Below are positions 37,901 through 50,574 of a stretch of 64,000 nucleotides of DNA, one piece after another (position 1 is the stretch's first letter; each line of letters starts with the position of its first letter). Origin of the DNA: Pagrus major. Lineage: Eukaryota > Chordata > Actinopteri > Spariformes > Sparidae. Location: assembly GCF_040436345.1 (NCBI RefSeq), contig NC_133232.1, positions 30,703,315-30,767,314 on the forward strand. Direction: 5' to 3'. The notes under the pieces were generated by a model. That model made no database searches, had not been told where the DNA came from, and saw nothing but the letters and a program-made list of their open reading frames with translations. The translations under genes were made by a program, and so were the position numbers.

Positions 37901-40900
37901 TATTGTTGAGGTTGAGAGGCAACGTACTGGTAGATTTGGGCGGGTTGACTCCAGAGCCCACAGAGTTAGCAGTCTTGTTTGCTCTTTGTGGTGGGATGGG
38001 GACTGGTCCTCTCAGGGCTGTTGGTGCAAGGGGCTCCATCGCTTTTTGTGTCGCGAGTCTGGATTGAGCTGCGAACATTAAACAGCATCGTCAGAAGGAA
38101 GCGTTAAATAATCCAGACTTAACACAACCTCACTCGGGCAGAGGGGAGCACCTTTTTAGGCACCATTTTAAATTATGTGAAAAATAAATTAATAATAATA
38201 ATAATGGTGCTACAGTTTGCTCAAAACGGAAAATAATTCGCCTTATTAAATGCTTTTACTTTACTTACATAATTTTACATCCTGGTGACCTTTCTAAATG
38301 TAAATATGAACACAGATAAAAAATGAGCCAACACCCAGAAGAGCAATGCTGTTGCAACAGGAAGTAGGACAGCAGTTAACAAGTGGCCTTGTTGATGACG
38401 AGGCAGAAGACGGCACAGTTCCTCTGGAGTACTACTGATTACTATGTCGTAATGCTTAATGAAAGTAAATGATAGTAGAAACTGTAGTACAAGTAGGAAC
38501 TGGATGAACAGGTTCTGAATATACACACACTGTATTTACAACTCTCTGCCTGCTTACTGAACCTGCTTCAAAATCTATTATTTCACTAACTTTATCTTAG
38601 TATATAAATATAAATAGTCACAACACCACTACAGAATACTTCAGTTTAATACGGATATTTATATTTTGTGATCTCTGCACAGCTCACAGTGTTTTGTGAA
38701 GCACGAAGATAACTAGTGCAGCACAATCAATCACAATATGGCCAAGTGCAATACCCAAAAAGTAGAAGCTTGTAAAGGTGAAATGTGACAGAACAGGATT
38801 ATAAAAAAGTACTGAAACGCTGCCCCGGTCTTAAAATCTCAGTCTCCAGATTATCAAACATGTTTATTTGCTACAAAGCTCATAGGTCACGTCAAGATTG
38901 TAATAGTTTTCTCAGTGAAAGTTAAAACTGTGAATGCAAAAATGATGATTCTCACTAATCTTGAATCCTATTCGCTCCCATTATGTGTCAAAATAATCGC
39001 AATATGATTGTTTTTTGGTTTTTTTCTACCACATTGTGAAGCTCTAACTCGAACTAACTCTTTAATAGTTTTTAATCTTAAGATATTTTTAAACACATTT
39101 CTGGCACCTTGCTTTTTTGCCAATGAAATCAAAGGTTCATCAGGCCCGAACATCATTTTAAAACAAACAGAATGAAAACACAGCACTCCTCTCCGTGAGA
39201 CAATATATGTTCCTCATATGGGAAATGTTGAATTGTGGCATCTTTTAGACTGCAGATGACTCATCATATATTCCAGCCTGATAAGTCACCAGAATATCTT
39301 GAATACAATGATTATATACATAAAAAAAGAATAGATAGTACATACAAAGGCAATATCCAAGCTAAATGTATCATATTTCTCAAAATGCAAAAAGAAAAGT
39401 ACCACTACCTTGCAAAAATGTTGACACGGCACAATGATCCATGCATTTACTGGCAAAAAAACAATCTTACACGTGGCTAAAACATCAATTTAAGAATGAA
39501 AGCGTACTGGCGTCAGCTTTACTCCTTCCTGGCTGCACTCACAGAGGTGGGCTGGCACCTTTAAAGGTGGATCCGATATCAAAAACTGCCAAGTGAGTCT
39601 CTCCACCAGCGTGTGTGTGGTAAGAATACACAGGAAATCAGCGAGCGGTGTAATCCACCCTCAGTGAATAAATCTTAGATGAGTGATTAAATAATTAATC
39701 ATCCGACTGCTGTAGACTGCTGACAGACGGTGGAGTCTTACCTTGTTGCTGAGCACTCTTCACCTGGGTGAGGAAAGTCTGAGTCCGCTCATCATCCTGG
39801 AGTTCCAACAGCAGCTCGGGGGATTTTTCTCCTTTGATTCGTAATCTAACTCGGGCTGGAGACGGGTGAAGAAAACACACACACACACACAGTTACACAC
39901 ATGTTTAGACTCTGCAAACACAACAGAAATGCAGACTGTCTAGAAAACAAAGCAAAGTGATTTAATAGGGAGACAATTCAGCATTCTTTCAGAGAGCCCT
40001 GGTAACTCATGACCAGCATCTGCTGCTAAATAAAGGGCACAGACACTTGGCTAAAGGCATGCCCTAAAAATGTAGCATGGCTGGATAGAAGCTGTGTGCA
40101 ATAAATGCCAGGGTCTAGCTCTCTTATGTTCCCACAGTAAATTATTCTTTCCGGCTTGCTTGAAAGACCAAAACAACATATTTTCTGCATCGTGTCTGTT
40201 TGAAAACAAAGCTTAGCATTCTAAGCACAATATAATTTGAGGTAAAGAGGTAAAAAAAAGTACTTACAATCTACTGAGAAGTTGATAAGAAGAGCCTCTT
40301 CGGCCTCTGAAATGAAAGAGGAAAGAGAGTTTAGACGGTGTGCGCAGTCCAAAGGTCTGTTGTGAGAGTAAACCACAGGTGTTGTAAATTATTTCAACAG
40401 GCTCTGGTTGTTGTGTGTGTTGATTTTCAAATTCTGTCTCCTGCCACGCACAGAGGAAGTGATCCCTGGACTTTCACTTTTACACCACTGTGATGTTACC
40501 TGAGTAAACGGTAACACTACCTCGAATGTACTTTCAGTTTAGAAACATGCAGCCACTGGAGAGAGATCTCACAGAAGAAAACAAAGACACAGAGAACAGT
40601 TTGCAGCGGTTGGCAACTTAAAATATCCCAGAATTTGATTAAACTTACCCAAGCATACCCAAAAAAAAAGTTCAAAGGAGCTCTGTGCAACCACATATTG
40701 CAATTTACATGTATTAATCACTTTTTTATTATACGTGAGGGGATTGTAACGTGACTTGAAAAAATGGGACCATCCCCGTCTCTCTTGGTTGCCTATACAA
40801 GCCTTGTTGATTTGAATTTTGAGTCCACACTCAGCTAGCAGAGCGCAACAGTAGCTAACAATAGTTTAGAAATGGAGTCAGCCAACATAAACTAACCACC

Positions 40901-43900
40901 GGAGTCGGCACAACACAGAGTCCCTTTAATATTGTGAATTTGAAATAGAACAAAGACAAAAAAAAACGACATACCTCGCACAATTTCAAAATTACCGTTG
41001 ATGGGTATGGACAGCTGAGGCACTGGACGAGCCACAACAGCATCAGGGGTGGCTAAAATACCCAGTCTGCGTGAGAACAGCACAGAGATCTTCTTAACAT
41101 CAGCTTTGTGAGGTTTCAATATCATCCAAGATTATCACAAAAACATAAAGCATATACAGACGATCTGCTTCAGCCATTATCTTGCAATTAAAATTGTGTT
41201 TCATGCACAGAAATCAGGGTGAAATCATTAGAATAACTGAACACTTGAGATGCAACATGGGTACACGTACTGTTAGGATTAGATCATAATTATAAAGTGA
41301 TTAAAATGCACATGCACACATGCAAAAATCTCCGTTAGGATAATCTGCTGAGATGCTTAATGGAATAAACACACAATGACACGACATTAACTGATAAACT
41401 TTCTGCCTCGGTCAGGTTTTGTTGTCTTCTGTAGCACAGAGGAGCACATTAAGAGGAGCTACGCCTCAATATCAGCAGCTTCAAATCTGTGATGTGGGTT
41501 AATGTAGGTGGGGTCGTATTTCACTCTCTGACAATGGCTGACTAACAACCAGGGTCAGAGCAGCAGGCTGGGCACCGCCCACGCTTCCCGTCCACTTCAT
41601 AAGAACTCTGATTACTGTTGACGAGAGGAAAGTGATTCAGCACTGCTCGACTGCACATGTCAGAAGGACTCGCAGTTCCCCTGAATCAGCAGAGGCCCCT
41701 CATGTTGTAAGCTACATGACAATCAACAACAGAGAACATCCTCTTCTCGAGTCTCGAGGGTGTAAACCAAATATCAGAAACACGGTGCAATGAAGCAGCC
41801 CTGAACGGAGCATGAATATTGTGGTAAAGCTCATGATGTCGGGTTTTTAATGAGACTGTAAGATGTTTATTTTTTTAAGGTTATCTGTTTTTTTTTTCTG
41901 TTCACATTTGAGAAGCTGGAATGGATTTTTTTTTAATTCTTAAAAAAAATGCTCAACCTGATTTATCTATTATCAAAATAGCTGGGGATTAACTCAATAG
42001 TTGACAGCAAATCGATTAATCACTGCAGCTTTACAGAAGACTGTGCTGACAGAGACGACGGGCAGTCATGACTAGATCCTCACCAACACTGACCAGAGGA
42101 CGCTTAATGAGATCCTTGATTAACACTACAGCCTCAAAATAAACTCTGAATTAAGAAAAAAACACTTTCAAGCTCAGATTCACATTGGTATTTACCAAAC
42201 AACTACACAAATCCTTCTGATTTGAAAAAATGTCGACAATATGTTATGAAAACGAAAACCCTGACAGCACCTGATCTTCTCGACTCTTCACCGTTTCTCC
42301 CTGTCAGGAGAGGAATTCAGTCTGTGTGGTTTTAACGCAGTCAGCTGAGGACGGAGCTTGTGTGCCCATGTGAGTCTCATTACAGTTCAGGACTGAGTGG
42401 AGGAATTCTGGATAATGCGAAGTGAGCTGGCTGCTGGTAGGTGTAATTGCTTTCTCCTTCACTCTAACTTACGCCACAACCTGCTGCTACAAACACAAAC
42501 AACACTGACGATTTAACACACCCACAACATCCCCTTTTCACAGAAAGACAATGCTGAAGCTGCCGAGACGCAGGTTAAAATCCTGCTAATAAACACTGAG
42601 CCACATCACGACAGCTCCAAAAGGCAGCACTGTGCTGTCGCTGACTTTCTGACCTCAAGAGTCACTCATCTATTCAGCAATCAACTGCAAGACACCTGAG
42701 ACTGAAAATGTGTGTGGCTACAACAATCAACATCTGTTTATGATCTTAAGGCGTAAAAAACTTTCCTTTTCTCCTGAAAAATGCTAAATATGCAGGTAGT
42801 TTTTAGATAGTTCCCCTGACCTGTTTGATTTAGCCTCACAAACTTCCTCCAACAATATGCTCATGTAATGTTATTCACAATAAAAATCTACTGACCAACC
42901 CTTAAACACAATAATCAAACTGTACGATCTAAATCATCTTGTTTATTGCTCATTGTGAGGCTATCATGGCACACACCTTTTTGATACAACGGACTGGATA
43001 TTGAACCATTGTGATATAAACCCATTTGCAGGTTAGAAGGCATAAAAAGATACACAGCTGTTTAGTGCATGTCGATTAAAGGCACGGCAGCATAAAATAC
43101 AAAGTAGGCCAGTGATGTCAGATATACAACAGCTTGTATCGACCTTCAAACGTGGAAAAAAGCTGGCAAAAATGAAGTAAATTCACACACACACATTTAT
43201 TAAAAAATGTTGATGTTTCAGTCACAAAGACCTGTCTTGGTGTCTCGTGGCTGAGACGTCGAATTTTTTTTTTTAAATCAACCCATCAATGCAGAGGTGA
43301 AAAGTGTGTGTGTGAAGTAAGTCTTTTTCTGCTGGGATTTCATTCCTGCACCACATAAAGACATAAAGCAAGCGGTGCTCGTGTTGCCTTCGACTCAAAA
43401 ACTTCATACATCTACACGAGCCGCTTCAGACTTCAGACATAACCTGTGACATCTCGCTAGATTTACCTACTGCCTGACAGAAAATACATACATCTTCAGC
43501 CATCAGGATCTCATACTTACACAAACTCTCCACCTCGCTCAATTAGTGACAGTAGTCTGGGCTCCCTCTGGCCAGCCCTCAGCTCCTGACCTCTTACAGT
43601 GTGAGCATCACAATCAAGGAATTATTCTGACTGAGGATGATGATGACAATGATGATGATGAAATGATGATGATGAGAGACACTGAGCTTTGAGTGAGGGC
43701 TTTGATTTTAGGGAGTGTGGCTACATTAGTATGAGTGAGAGCAAACACAAGTTACAATCTCTGTGAGAAGAAGCCATGCTTATTGAAAATTAGGAGGCAA
43801 ATTAACGTGACGAATGACAAGTCATAAGGCACTGACAGAGGAGAGAGCAGCTGAGTGGCTGAGGTGGTTAGTGGCAGCCATTATAACTTAAAAGAAACGT

Positions 43901-44304
43901 GGTGGCTAATCAAAACTAAAATATAAATCTGATCCACACTAAGGGAGTTTTATTAGCTAGCCCCTTAGCTAACTGGTCATACTGTTATGATTAGTAGTGA
44001 GCTGAGTTAAAAAGTCAACTGTATCTAGTAAGGAACAAGGTGAATAAACTCACAGCTAACAATTAAAATGTATTAAACCTTCTGGTTATCAAACAATCTT
44101 TACTAAGTTAAGCTAATCGTCGCGCTAAGTGACTAAATGATGCAGTGAAGCTAACGTTAGCCAACAAGCTAATCCAAACTGGGAAAAAAAATCACATAAA
44201 AAGGTTGTAACTCAATTTAAAAAAAGGATATTGCCAAGCACTCCTCGTCGCATATCCCCACGGAGGACATTCTTACCGATGTAGGACAAACAGCGTTTAA
44301 TCAT
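28920..44304 (-). CDS. ocrl: OCRL inositol polyphosphate 5-phosphatase (24 exons, about 974 aa)
   Basis: It hydrolyses the 5-phosphate of PI(4,5)P2 on endosomes and the trans-Golgi; loss in humans causes Lowe syndrome. Minus-strand exons: 44277-44304, 43521-43590, 40975-41066, 40268-40306, 39742-39855, 37874-38068, 37516-37750, 37218-37391, 37027-37128, 36806-36920, 36563-36679, 36174-36355, 35774-35885, 35144-35253, 34755-34890, 34510-34620, 34228-34393, 33742-33977, 33001-33024, 30951-31067, 29937-30021, 29521-29648, 29276-29387 and 28920-29044. Domains: PH-like N-terminus, a Pro-rich linker (about 125-270), phosphatase core with TWNVNG (321-326), FQELD (351), GNKGG (428), NSHLAAH (448), WLGDLNYR (492), PAWCDRILW (568) and SDHKP (595); then an ASH domain, LIDL clathrin box (775-778) and a RhoGAP-like domain. 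Gln830 sits where active RhoGAPs have Arg. Exons 1-2 are the least certain. OCRL rather than INPP5B: the core and C-terminus match OCRL closely, and no CAAX end is present. Confidence 0.95.
32487..32793. repeat. TTAA-started MITE-like element (ocrl intron)
   Basis: It shares GCCATGTTTCTACAG, CAGAACATA, GACC-AACAC-GGCT and CTAGATGCC blocks in the same order with the element at 58,507-58,792. Its ends (TTAAGAAGGACCAGTGT and ACACCGGACCTTTGA) are diverged terminal repeats. Confidence 0.65.
33001..33024 (-). other. ocrl: 24-bp ocrl microexon encoding GEDSFMEK
   Basis: It is bounded by CTTGCTCAG on the acceptor side and GTAAAATATT on the donor side, in phase 0 at both ends. The eight residues follow directly after the LIDL clathrin box. 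In human OCRL the equivalent segment (EDSFLEKE) distinguishes isoform a from isoform b. Because the length is a multiple of three, skipping keeps the frame. Confidence 0.9.
39875..39891. repeat. (AC)8 tract upstream of an ocrl acceptor
   Basis: On the sense strand this is a (GT)n run ending about 18 bases before the acceptor AG of the exon at 39,742-39,855. Confidence 0.85.
43635..43674. repeat. (GAT)n trinucleotide tract
   Basis: An imperfect GAT/ATG run about 45 bp upstream, in the sense direction, of ocrl exon 2. Confidence 0.85.
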
Positions 44305-44369
44305 TGAGTGTGGACTTTGTGTCGGTTCGGTCCAGACGCGGACAGAGAAAGTTAAATCCCCGCCCGGTC

Positions 44370-44393
44370 CGGCGGCGGCGGCGGCGGCGGCGG
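44370..44393. repeat. (CGG)8 repeat in probable ocrl 5' UTR or promoter
   Basis: Eight perfect CGG units (CCG on the ocrl sense strand) lie 66 bp upstream of the proposed ATG. Confidence 0.9.
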
Positions 44394-45752
44394 CCTTCCG
44401 GGGTGACAGTGGTCCGGTTGCTAATGCTAACAGCTTGTTAGCTTGTTAGCCAGATGTTGTTGTTGCTGCTGGATGTGGATCAGGTCACAGACGTTCAACA
44501 GAGCCGGTCAGTGTGCGCCATTGTGTGGGGGAAAACGCCTCGAAATATCCGGTTCGTGCTCGGTTCGTGGGGCAGGCCGGTCAGACTACATGTCTGGCTG
44601 TTAGTGTCAGATTTAAGCTAGTTGGGCTCCAGCAGAGTTTGCTATGTGGACTCTCCCTCCTCCTCCTGCTGCTGCTCCTGCTGCTGCTCCTCTCCTCCCT
44701 GCCCGCTTATTCGTCGATCCGGCTTCATCGTCTGGGTTTTTAGCCGTGGCTGACATCAAGTGTGACGCTCACAGCGCCACCTGCTGCCGCGGAGTGTGGA
44801 CGACAGCCAGACTGCAGCCTCTCAGCCCTGACTGACTGTCTGTGATGGTAAATAAACACATCTGTTTGACATTTTGAGATTTAAAACCAGTGGTGGAAAG
44901 TAAATATTTACATTTACTCGAGCACTGTAGCCTCCTTCATTTTGAGGTGCTTACTTATGCAGGTTATAGGCTATTTTATTATAGTAATCCACCACATTTC
45001 AGAGGGAAATATGTTTCTTTTACTGCGCTACAATTACTTAACTGCTGTAGTTACTTGATGAACCTAATTAATATGATGCATTGTTCTAATTTAAAGCCAC
45101 ACAAACCCAATGAACACAATAATTTGTGTGTCAAAACTATTATCTTTTGCAACCTGAAATAAAAAATAATAATTGTTAGTTTAGCCAGATGAATATAACT
45201 TTTATATTATAATAATGTACCTTTTTGTTCTACTATGTTAGAATGATCTAGATATGTTGTCACATATCGTACCATATTTATTAGTTATTATATACTATAC
45301 TATAATCATACTATATTGATTTTCTATGTTATATAACATGTTGCTAATATTTGTCCTTATGCCATGTCTTCCATCCCATACTATATTATTCTGCACCATA
45401 TTATGTCAATATGTTAAGACGTTATACAGTTTTGTTACAATATAACTTTTCAAGTATGGTTGTGAAGCATTCAACAGAGACATCACTGTAAACAAACCAT
45501 ATTTATTATATAGAATAACTTGAATTGTAGTGTACAGTATAAACTGGTTTCAACACTTCAACATGGCATCCTAAAACCAAAACATGTAGGCAGAAAATTA
45601 GTGTAATTAACTAACTAAGCTGAATCTTTGACCTCAGTGTTATTTAGGAGAAAACTACAATTTAAAACAAATTTGATTAACAAATCTACTGATGTTAATC
45701 TTTGATTTGATTAATGATTGTAATTAGACTAGCGCATTAAGACTTTGTGTAT

Positions 45753-45758
45753 TTTATT
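45753..45758 (-). terminator. Candidate eva1c polyadenylation signal
   Basis: The minus strand reads AATAAA about 135 nt downstream of the eva1c stop codon. Confidence 0.4.
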
Positions 45759-45890
45759 CTTATTTAGAGTCACTGGAGGCAGAGTTAAGTGCTTTAAAAA
45801 GTAAAATAAATGTGTAATTACAGTCCACATCTTAAATTTCCTAACAGAAGGCTTCTTCAGCTGCAGTTTCACTCATACATGTGACCTCTC

Positions 45891-48744
45891 TCAGTTGTTG
45901 TACGTTTTAATCTTATGAATGGCGTAAGGGCTGGAGTCTCGGTGTGGCCACATGTCTCCGTTGGGCAGGTCTCTGTTGGGATGATCCGCCTCTCGATCGA
46001 CCATCTCGACCGTCAGAGTGGAAGGGCCGAGGATGTCGTTTGTCCGGTAGGATTGTGTGAGACGACGGAAGGACGAGGTGTCTGAGATGTCGTCGTCAAA
46101 GAGGTCCTCCATGAGCTCCTTGCGCCGTCTGCGAGATGCTTTCAGCTCGTCGTTCAGCTCAGAAACCAGCTCTTTAACGTCCCTCACTATTGTGGAGCGC
46201 AGACCAAACAGGCAGAGCAGGAAAACCAGACCAGCACAGATCCCAGAGACAAAGTACAGAGCCACTCGCTCTGGGAGACCTGGAGGAAATCAGACTGAAT
46301 GTAATATGTGCTGGTGTAAGACTCAGCAAAACATCCCGTCCCACTGCACCAAATTATTCCTGAAATGACTGTACTGATGTTTTTATGTGTGTTACCACAC
46401 ATTTCTTACACTTTGCATTACTGTTGACATTTACCAAAGTGTGCAGTGGCTTTTTGTGCACCAGTTTAGTTGGGTTGTACTGAGAAAATGTCCATTATCC
46501 CGGCAAGATTCACGTTTTGGGTGTCAGCAGTAATGCAAAGTGTTAATGCAAATTCGGTATTACTACATAGAAAATGTCGGGGAGTCATTATATTATGTTT
46601 ATGCTGTGATGTACTATAAATGTGATGTGCTTGAGTTAAAATAATATATCAAAACGCCTGAATGGCCCTTTATGATCAACAATGATAAGAAATGTACATG
46701 CCACCCTGGCCTGAGCTCTACAGGCATCAGCGCACATACCCAATATTTTTTCAATGATCTCCAGAGAGTTGGTTAAGAGCACGTTTTGAGGCCTGTAGGT
46801 GGGGCCAGTGTACCATCCACCTGCAGGCGAGAGGGGTCTGGGCTCAGACGCCAGTCAAAGTCTGCAGCATGCAACAAAACCTGAGGGCTTTTTTCAGCCT
46901 TACTCTCACCATGAGTGTAGTCTGAGATCATGAAAGGATCTGTGGACCCTCGACCCACATCTTCCAGAAGATATCGCGGCACTGAGGAGAGAATGAAAGT
47001 TTATTTTTACATGATGCAGCAAACCATGTCAATCAGAATCTGTACCATCTGGTCCTTCACGCACCACAAGTGAAGGACACCCGCAGGTGTTTCCTGGTGC
47101 CGGGGAAGCAGGGGTCCCCAAAGGTTTGAGTATCGGCCAGGACTGAGCAGTTCGCTCTGCCATGACACCTGCGTGACACCTTCCTCAGAGCCGAGGGGGA
47201 CAAACACTCTGCAATAAAATACATTTAGTTAGATTAATAACTTTAACAGTTTAATATTAAACCGTATGCTCTGATTAGAAACATATACTGTGATCAGATA
47301 GTGAATACTCCTACTGAAAACACACCAGTACACATGATTCATTGTTAAATAAATAGGGCTGATATTTGTTCCACTACAGATGACAGTAAAGTGTCCTGTT
47401 TCAGACCCATGTCAACATGTGATCCAGGCTCCTGAGGACAGTAAGGACTGCCGTGCAGCAGGTGTCCGAACGAGGCCGAGTAGATGGTGAGGACAGTCTC
47501 ATTTTTACACATCAGCCTCAGACGCTCATTTTCACACACCAGCCTGGTGCGGTGGTGCTCTGAAAAACAGACGAGACGTATAAATACATGAGTACAGAAA
47601 GCCTGTGAATATCTAGTGGAGAAACTAAATGAACATATTTTACTATTGTTTTAGCTGTTTTTGCATGAATGATAACAGATTTCATCCTACTGCCGAGCTT
47701 AATTCAAGCCAGTTGAGTTATATTATTAATGCTACATTATAATTTGACTCCATACATTTCAAATATTGTTCTCTGCTTTTTTCTGCTTTGTCCTGCATGC
47801 AGAACAAATCTGTGGCAATCATAATCTGTATATTTTAAAAAAGAGATTTACTTGACCGTAAGTCCATGCACTTTATGTTTGATAACGTTTAATCCAAGCT
47901 CTGTTAAACATTTCACTATAAAAAAAGTCAAGTTTGTTCAAAGTCACAATTGGTTAAATAATACTATTTGAATATTATATAAAATATTGTGTTCTCATTT
48001 GTATATTTATCATTTTCTTCTTTATTGCTTTGTATTCGCTCTGAGTCAGATTTTCGCTCCCCTCTTACTTTATTAACAAAATTTACCATTGAGGGGTCGT
48101 TTGGGATAAAAAATAATAATAAATTAAGTTGCATTTGTGTTATTCTTGCACACTTTCAACTGCATTACCTGCAGAGAAAATGTGACTTAATAAACTACAG
48201 TTGAGATGATGTTATCTGTGATTGATTCAGGTCACTACAAGTTGATTTAAGTGATCAGAAGCCAGTGGCTGTCTGTCAGGTCAGATAAGATACAAACAAT
48301 AAAACTGTTATGGTTCTCAAAAAAACATCACACCATAGTTTGTGAATGATTTAAGGTTTTTCACCAAACATCTCCAACTCAAGCTCCACTTATTAGCCAT
48401 TTTCCAGAGCTTTCAGTAATTTTGTACTTTTTTGAGTTTCAGGCAGATACTGTAGATTTGTTGACATGTTTAACTGATAAATCAACATGGACGAGTCCTG
48501 AAAGTGGGATGGATCGAATCATTACTGGAACAACCCTGAGGTGAAGAGTGAACGTTCGTGCTTCACTATGGGCTCCTTTAGAAAATGGTAGATATCAATA
48601 TAAAATACACTGTTTGCAGTGATTTACTTTAAATTGTCCCGAGGAACATAATCAGAGTGAAAAGATTTCTCCAAGGGAACAAATCTAGTAATTATAATTA
48701 TATTTAAACAAAAAAAAAGAGAACGCAAGTATCACCCTGCTAGT

Positions 48745-48777
<33 letters not shown>

Positions 48778-50486
48778 CCAGTCAATCATATATTTATATA
48801 GCACCTTTAAAACAAATCGAAATGCAATTCAAAGTGCTTTACAAGTGATTGAAAAAACCTGGTATATTAAGAAAACGGGTTTAGAGACTGATGCACACAT
48901 ATTGCAATAAAATGAAAAATGAAAATAATTAAAGATTAAGAATAAAACATAAAAACAAGCAATAAAATAAAAGATAAAGACAAAATATCGCACGTAAAAG
49001 TTGATTTTACGATTTGATTTGATGAAGTGTAGGGCCTCAGCAGTTTACCTGGTCTGCACTTGTAGGCGACTAGCAGGTACTTGGTGGTGAGGGGACAGGG
49101 GTCCTGCCCAAACACTGGACTGTAAACAGGGATGTGACAGGACTGGCGATCCTGACACTCTGACACCACCTTCTGCAAGGGGCGAGAAAAACATCTTTAA
49201 TCTGCTGTGTGGCTCACAAAAACATTCAAAGGAGGCAAAGACTTGACATTTGTCTCTTTATATACCTCGATAGCGACCGGAGAAGTGCACTCTGTGTCCT
49301 CCTCCACAGTTGTGTTTGAGTTTGCAGAGGGACACAGATGCTGGTTAGGAACACGTCGTCCGTAGAAAGCTGACAGGACGGTGACGGACGTCCTGGAGGG
49401 ACACTCGATGACGAGCGTCTCTCCTTCACAAGCGTGAGCCGTGTGGTTCTTCAGGATGGTGTGAAGGTAGACTGAAGGAGAGCACAAGATGATACTGATG
49501 TAACTTTTATGTATCTGGTCATTGTAGCAGCAGCATTCTTATTATTTCTTATTTAATCCCTTTGTTTTTTAGGTTTTTTTTTGCTTTTTGTAGAGTAAAC
49601 TTACAAACACCTCTCAGATCATATCTTCTTCTCCTGTATTAGAAACAGTGGATGTGTGTGAGTGTAATGATCAGTCTACATTTGGCCCTTTTTTGTAGCA
49701 CGACTGTTGAATTGAGAGTTGTTTTAAAGGTCGACAGCCACACAGTAAGACATGTAAGGAAGAATAAATGAGCAATAGATTACATATTATAATTTCCTTT
49801 GATAGAGTCAATATATTGTTTTAATATTAATTTGCGATCAGTCACAACCCCCGAGGAATTTTTTGCAGGAGAGTTTGCATGCAGGTGGAAAAAAAACCCT
49901 GAAAAACTCGGAGCGAATCATCAGTCATTGATGCAAATAGTCAACAATGTGATCACATGCTTGGCAAAACACAAGCTGATATCTAATCTGAAACACAGTG
50001 GTGTCACTTTCATCTCATTTGAATACTTATATAACTCCTGTTTGCAGAAAGCAGAAATGACTAGTCGACACGGTCATAATTACTCGATAATACATCTTTT
50101 AAAAATGCTTCATTGTCCACAATTTGCAAGTCAACAGTGTGACTTAACAGATCCTTTTTTTAGTAATCGCCCAGCTGTGGTTGACGACTGGGTGGTGTCC
50201 CAGTCACTGGGTGTAGCTCTCCCAGACAATATTAGGACCGTGACTGCACGTACAAATATACAAGACGACAGAGCACAGACACAGAAGTGAAGCCTACTCC
50301 CAAGTGTGCTTCCCGTTCTTGTCCCCCTTTTGTGTGCAAGTGTGCAAGTGTGTGTGTGGTCTTAATCTTTGTGTCTATCTCTTGAGTGTTGTATCTGATG
50401 ATTAACTGTTTATCACCAAAATGTTGCTTTTTCTAAAAAGAAATGTCAAAATACCTTTAAAATGACACTTTTAATCCATGTGTGAG

Positions 50487-50574
<88 letters not shown>

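Larger units (their letters stand above)
44305..45890. other. ocrl 5' UTR/promoter and ocrl-eva1c intergenic region
   Basis: The first 150 bp is GC-rich with several CpG and the CGG repeat, as expected of a CpG-island promoter for a housekeeping gene; no TATA box is visible. Near 44,650-44,700 there is a CTCCTG-rich stretch that gives a meaningless Leu run. The rest is AT-rich. It contains a candidate eva1c poly(A) signal near 45,753 and no exon-like frame. Confidence 0.5.

Noticed and set aside
40975-41052. Shorter version of ocrl exon 3 using the TTTTAG acceptor at 41,053-41,054, joined directly to exon 1
   Set aside because: It keeps the frame but skips the 43,521-43,590 exon. The acceptor has a poor tract, and the longer version uses TTCTCACGCAG and restores similarity to the human N-terminus. 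It may still occur as an isoform.
44513-44743. Plus-strand frame with a poly-Leu stretch resembling a signal peptide upstream of ocrl
   Set aside because: The Leu run is a CTG/CTC trinucleotide artefact, with no downstream exon or homology.
49799-50290. 163-codon plus-strand frame inside eva1c intron 1
   Set aside because: It is AT-rich with no recognisable domain. It overlaps an intron of a gene on the other strand and has no promoter or poly(A) context. It is probably chance.
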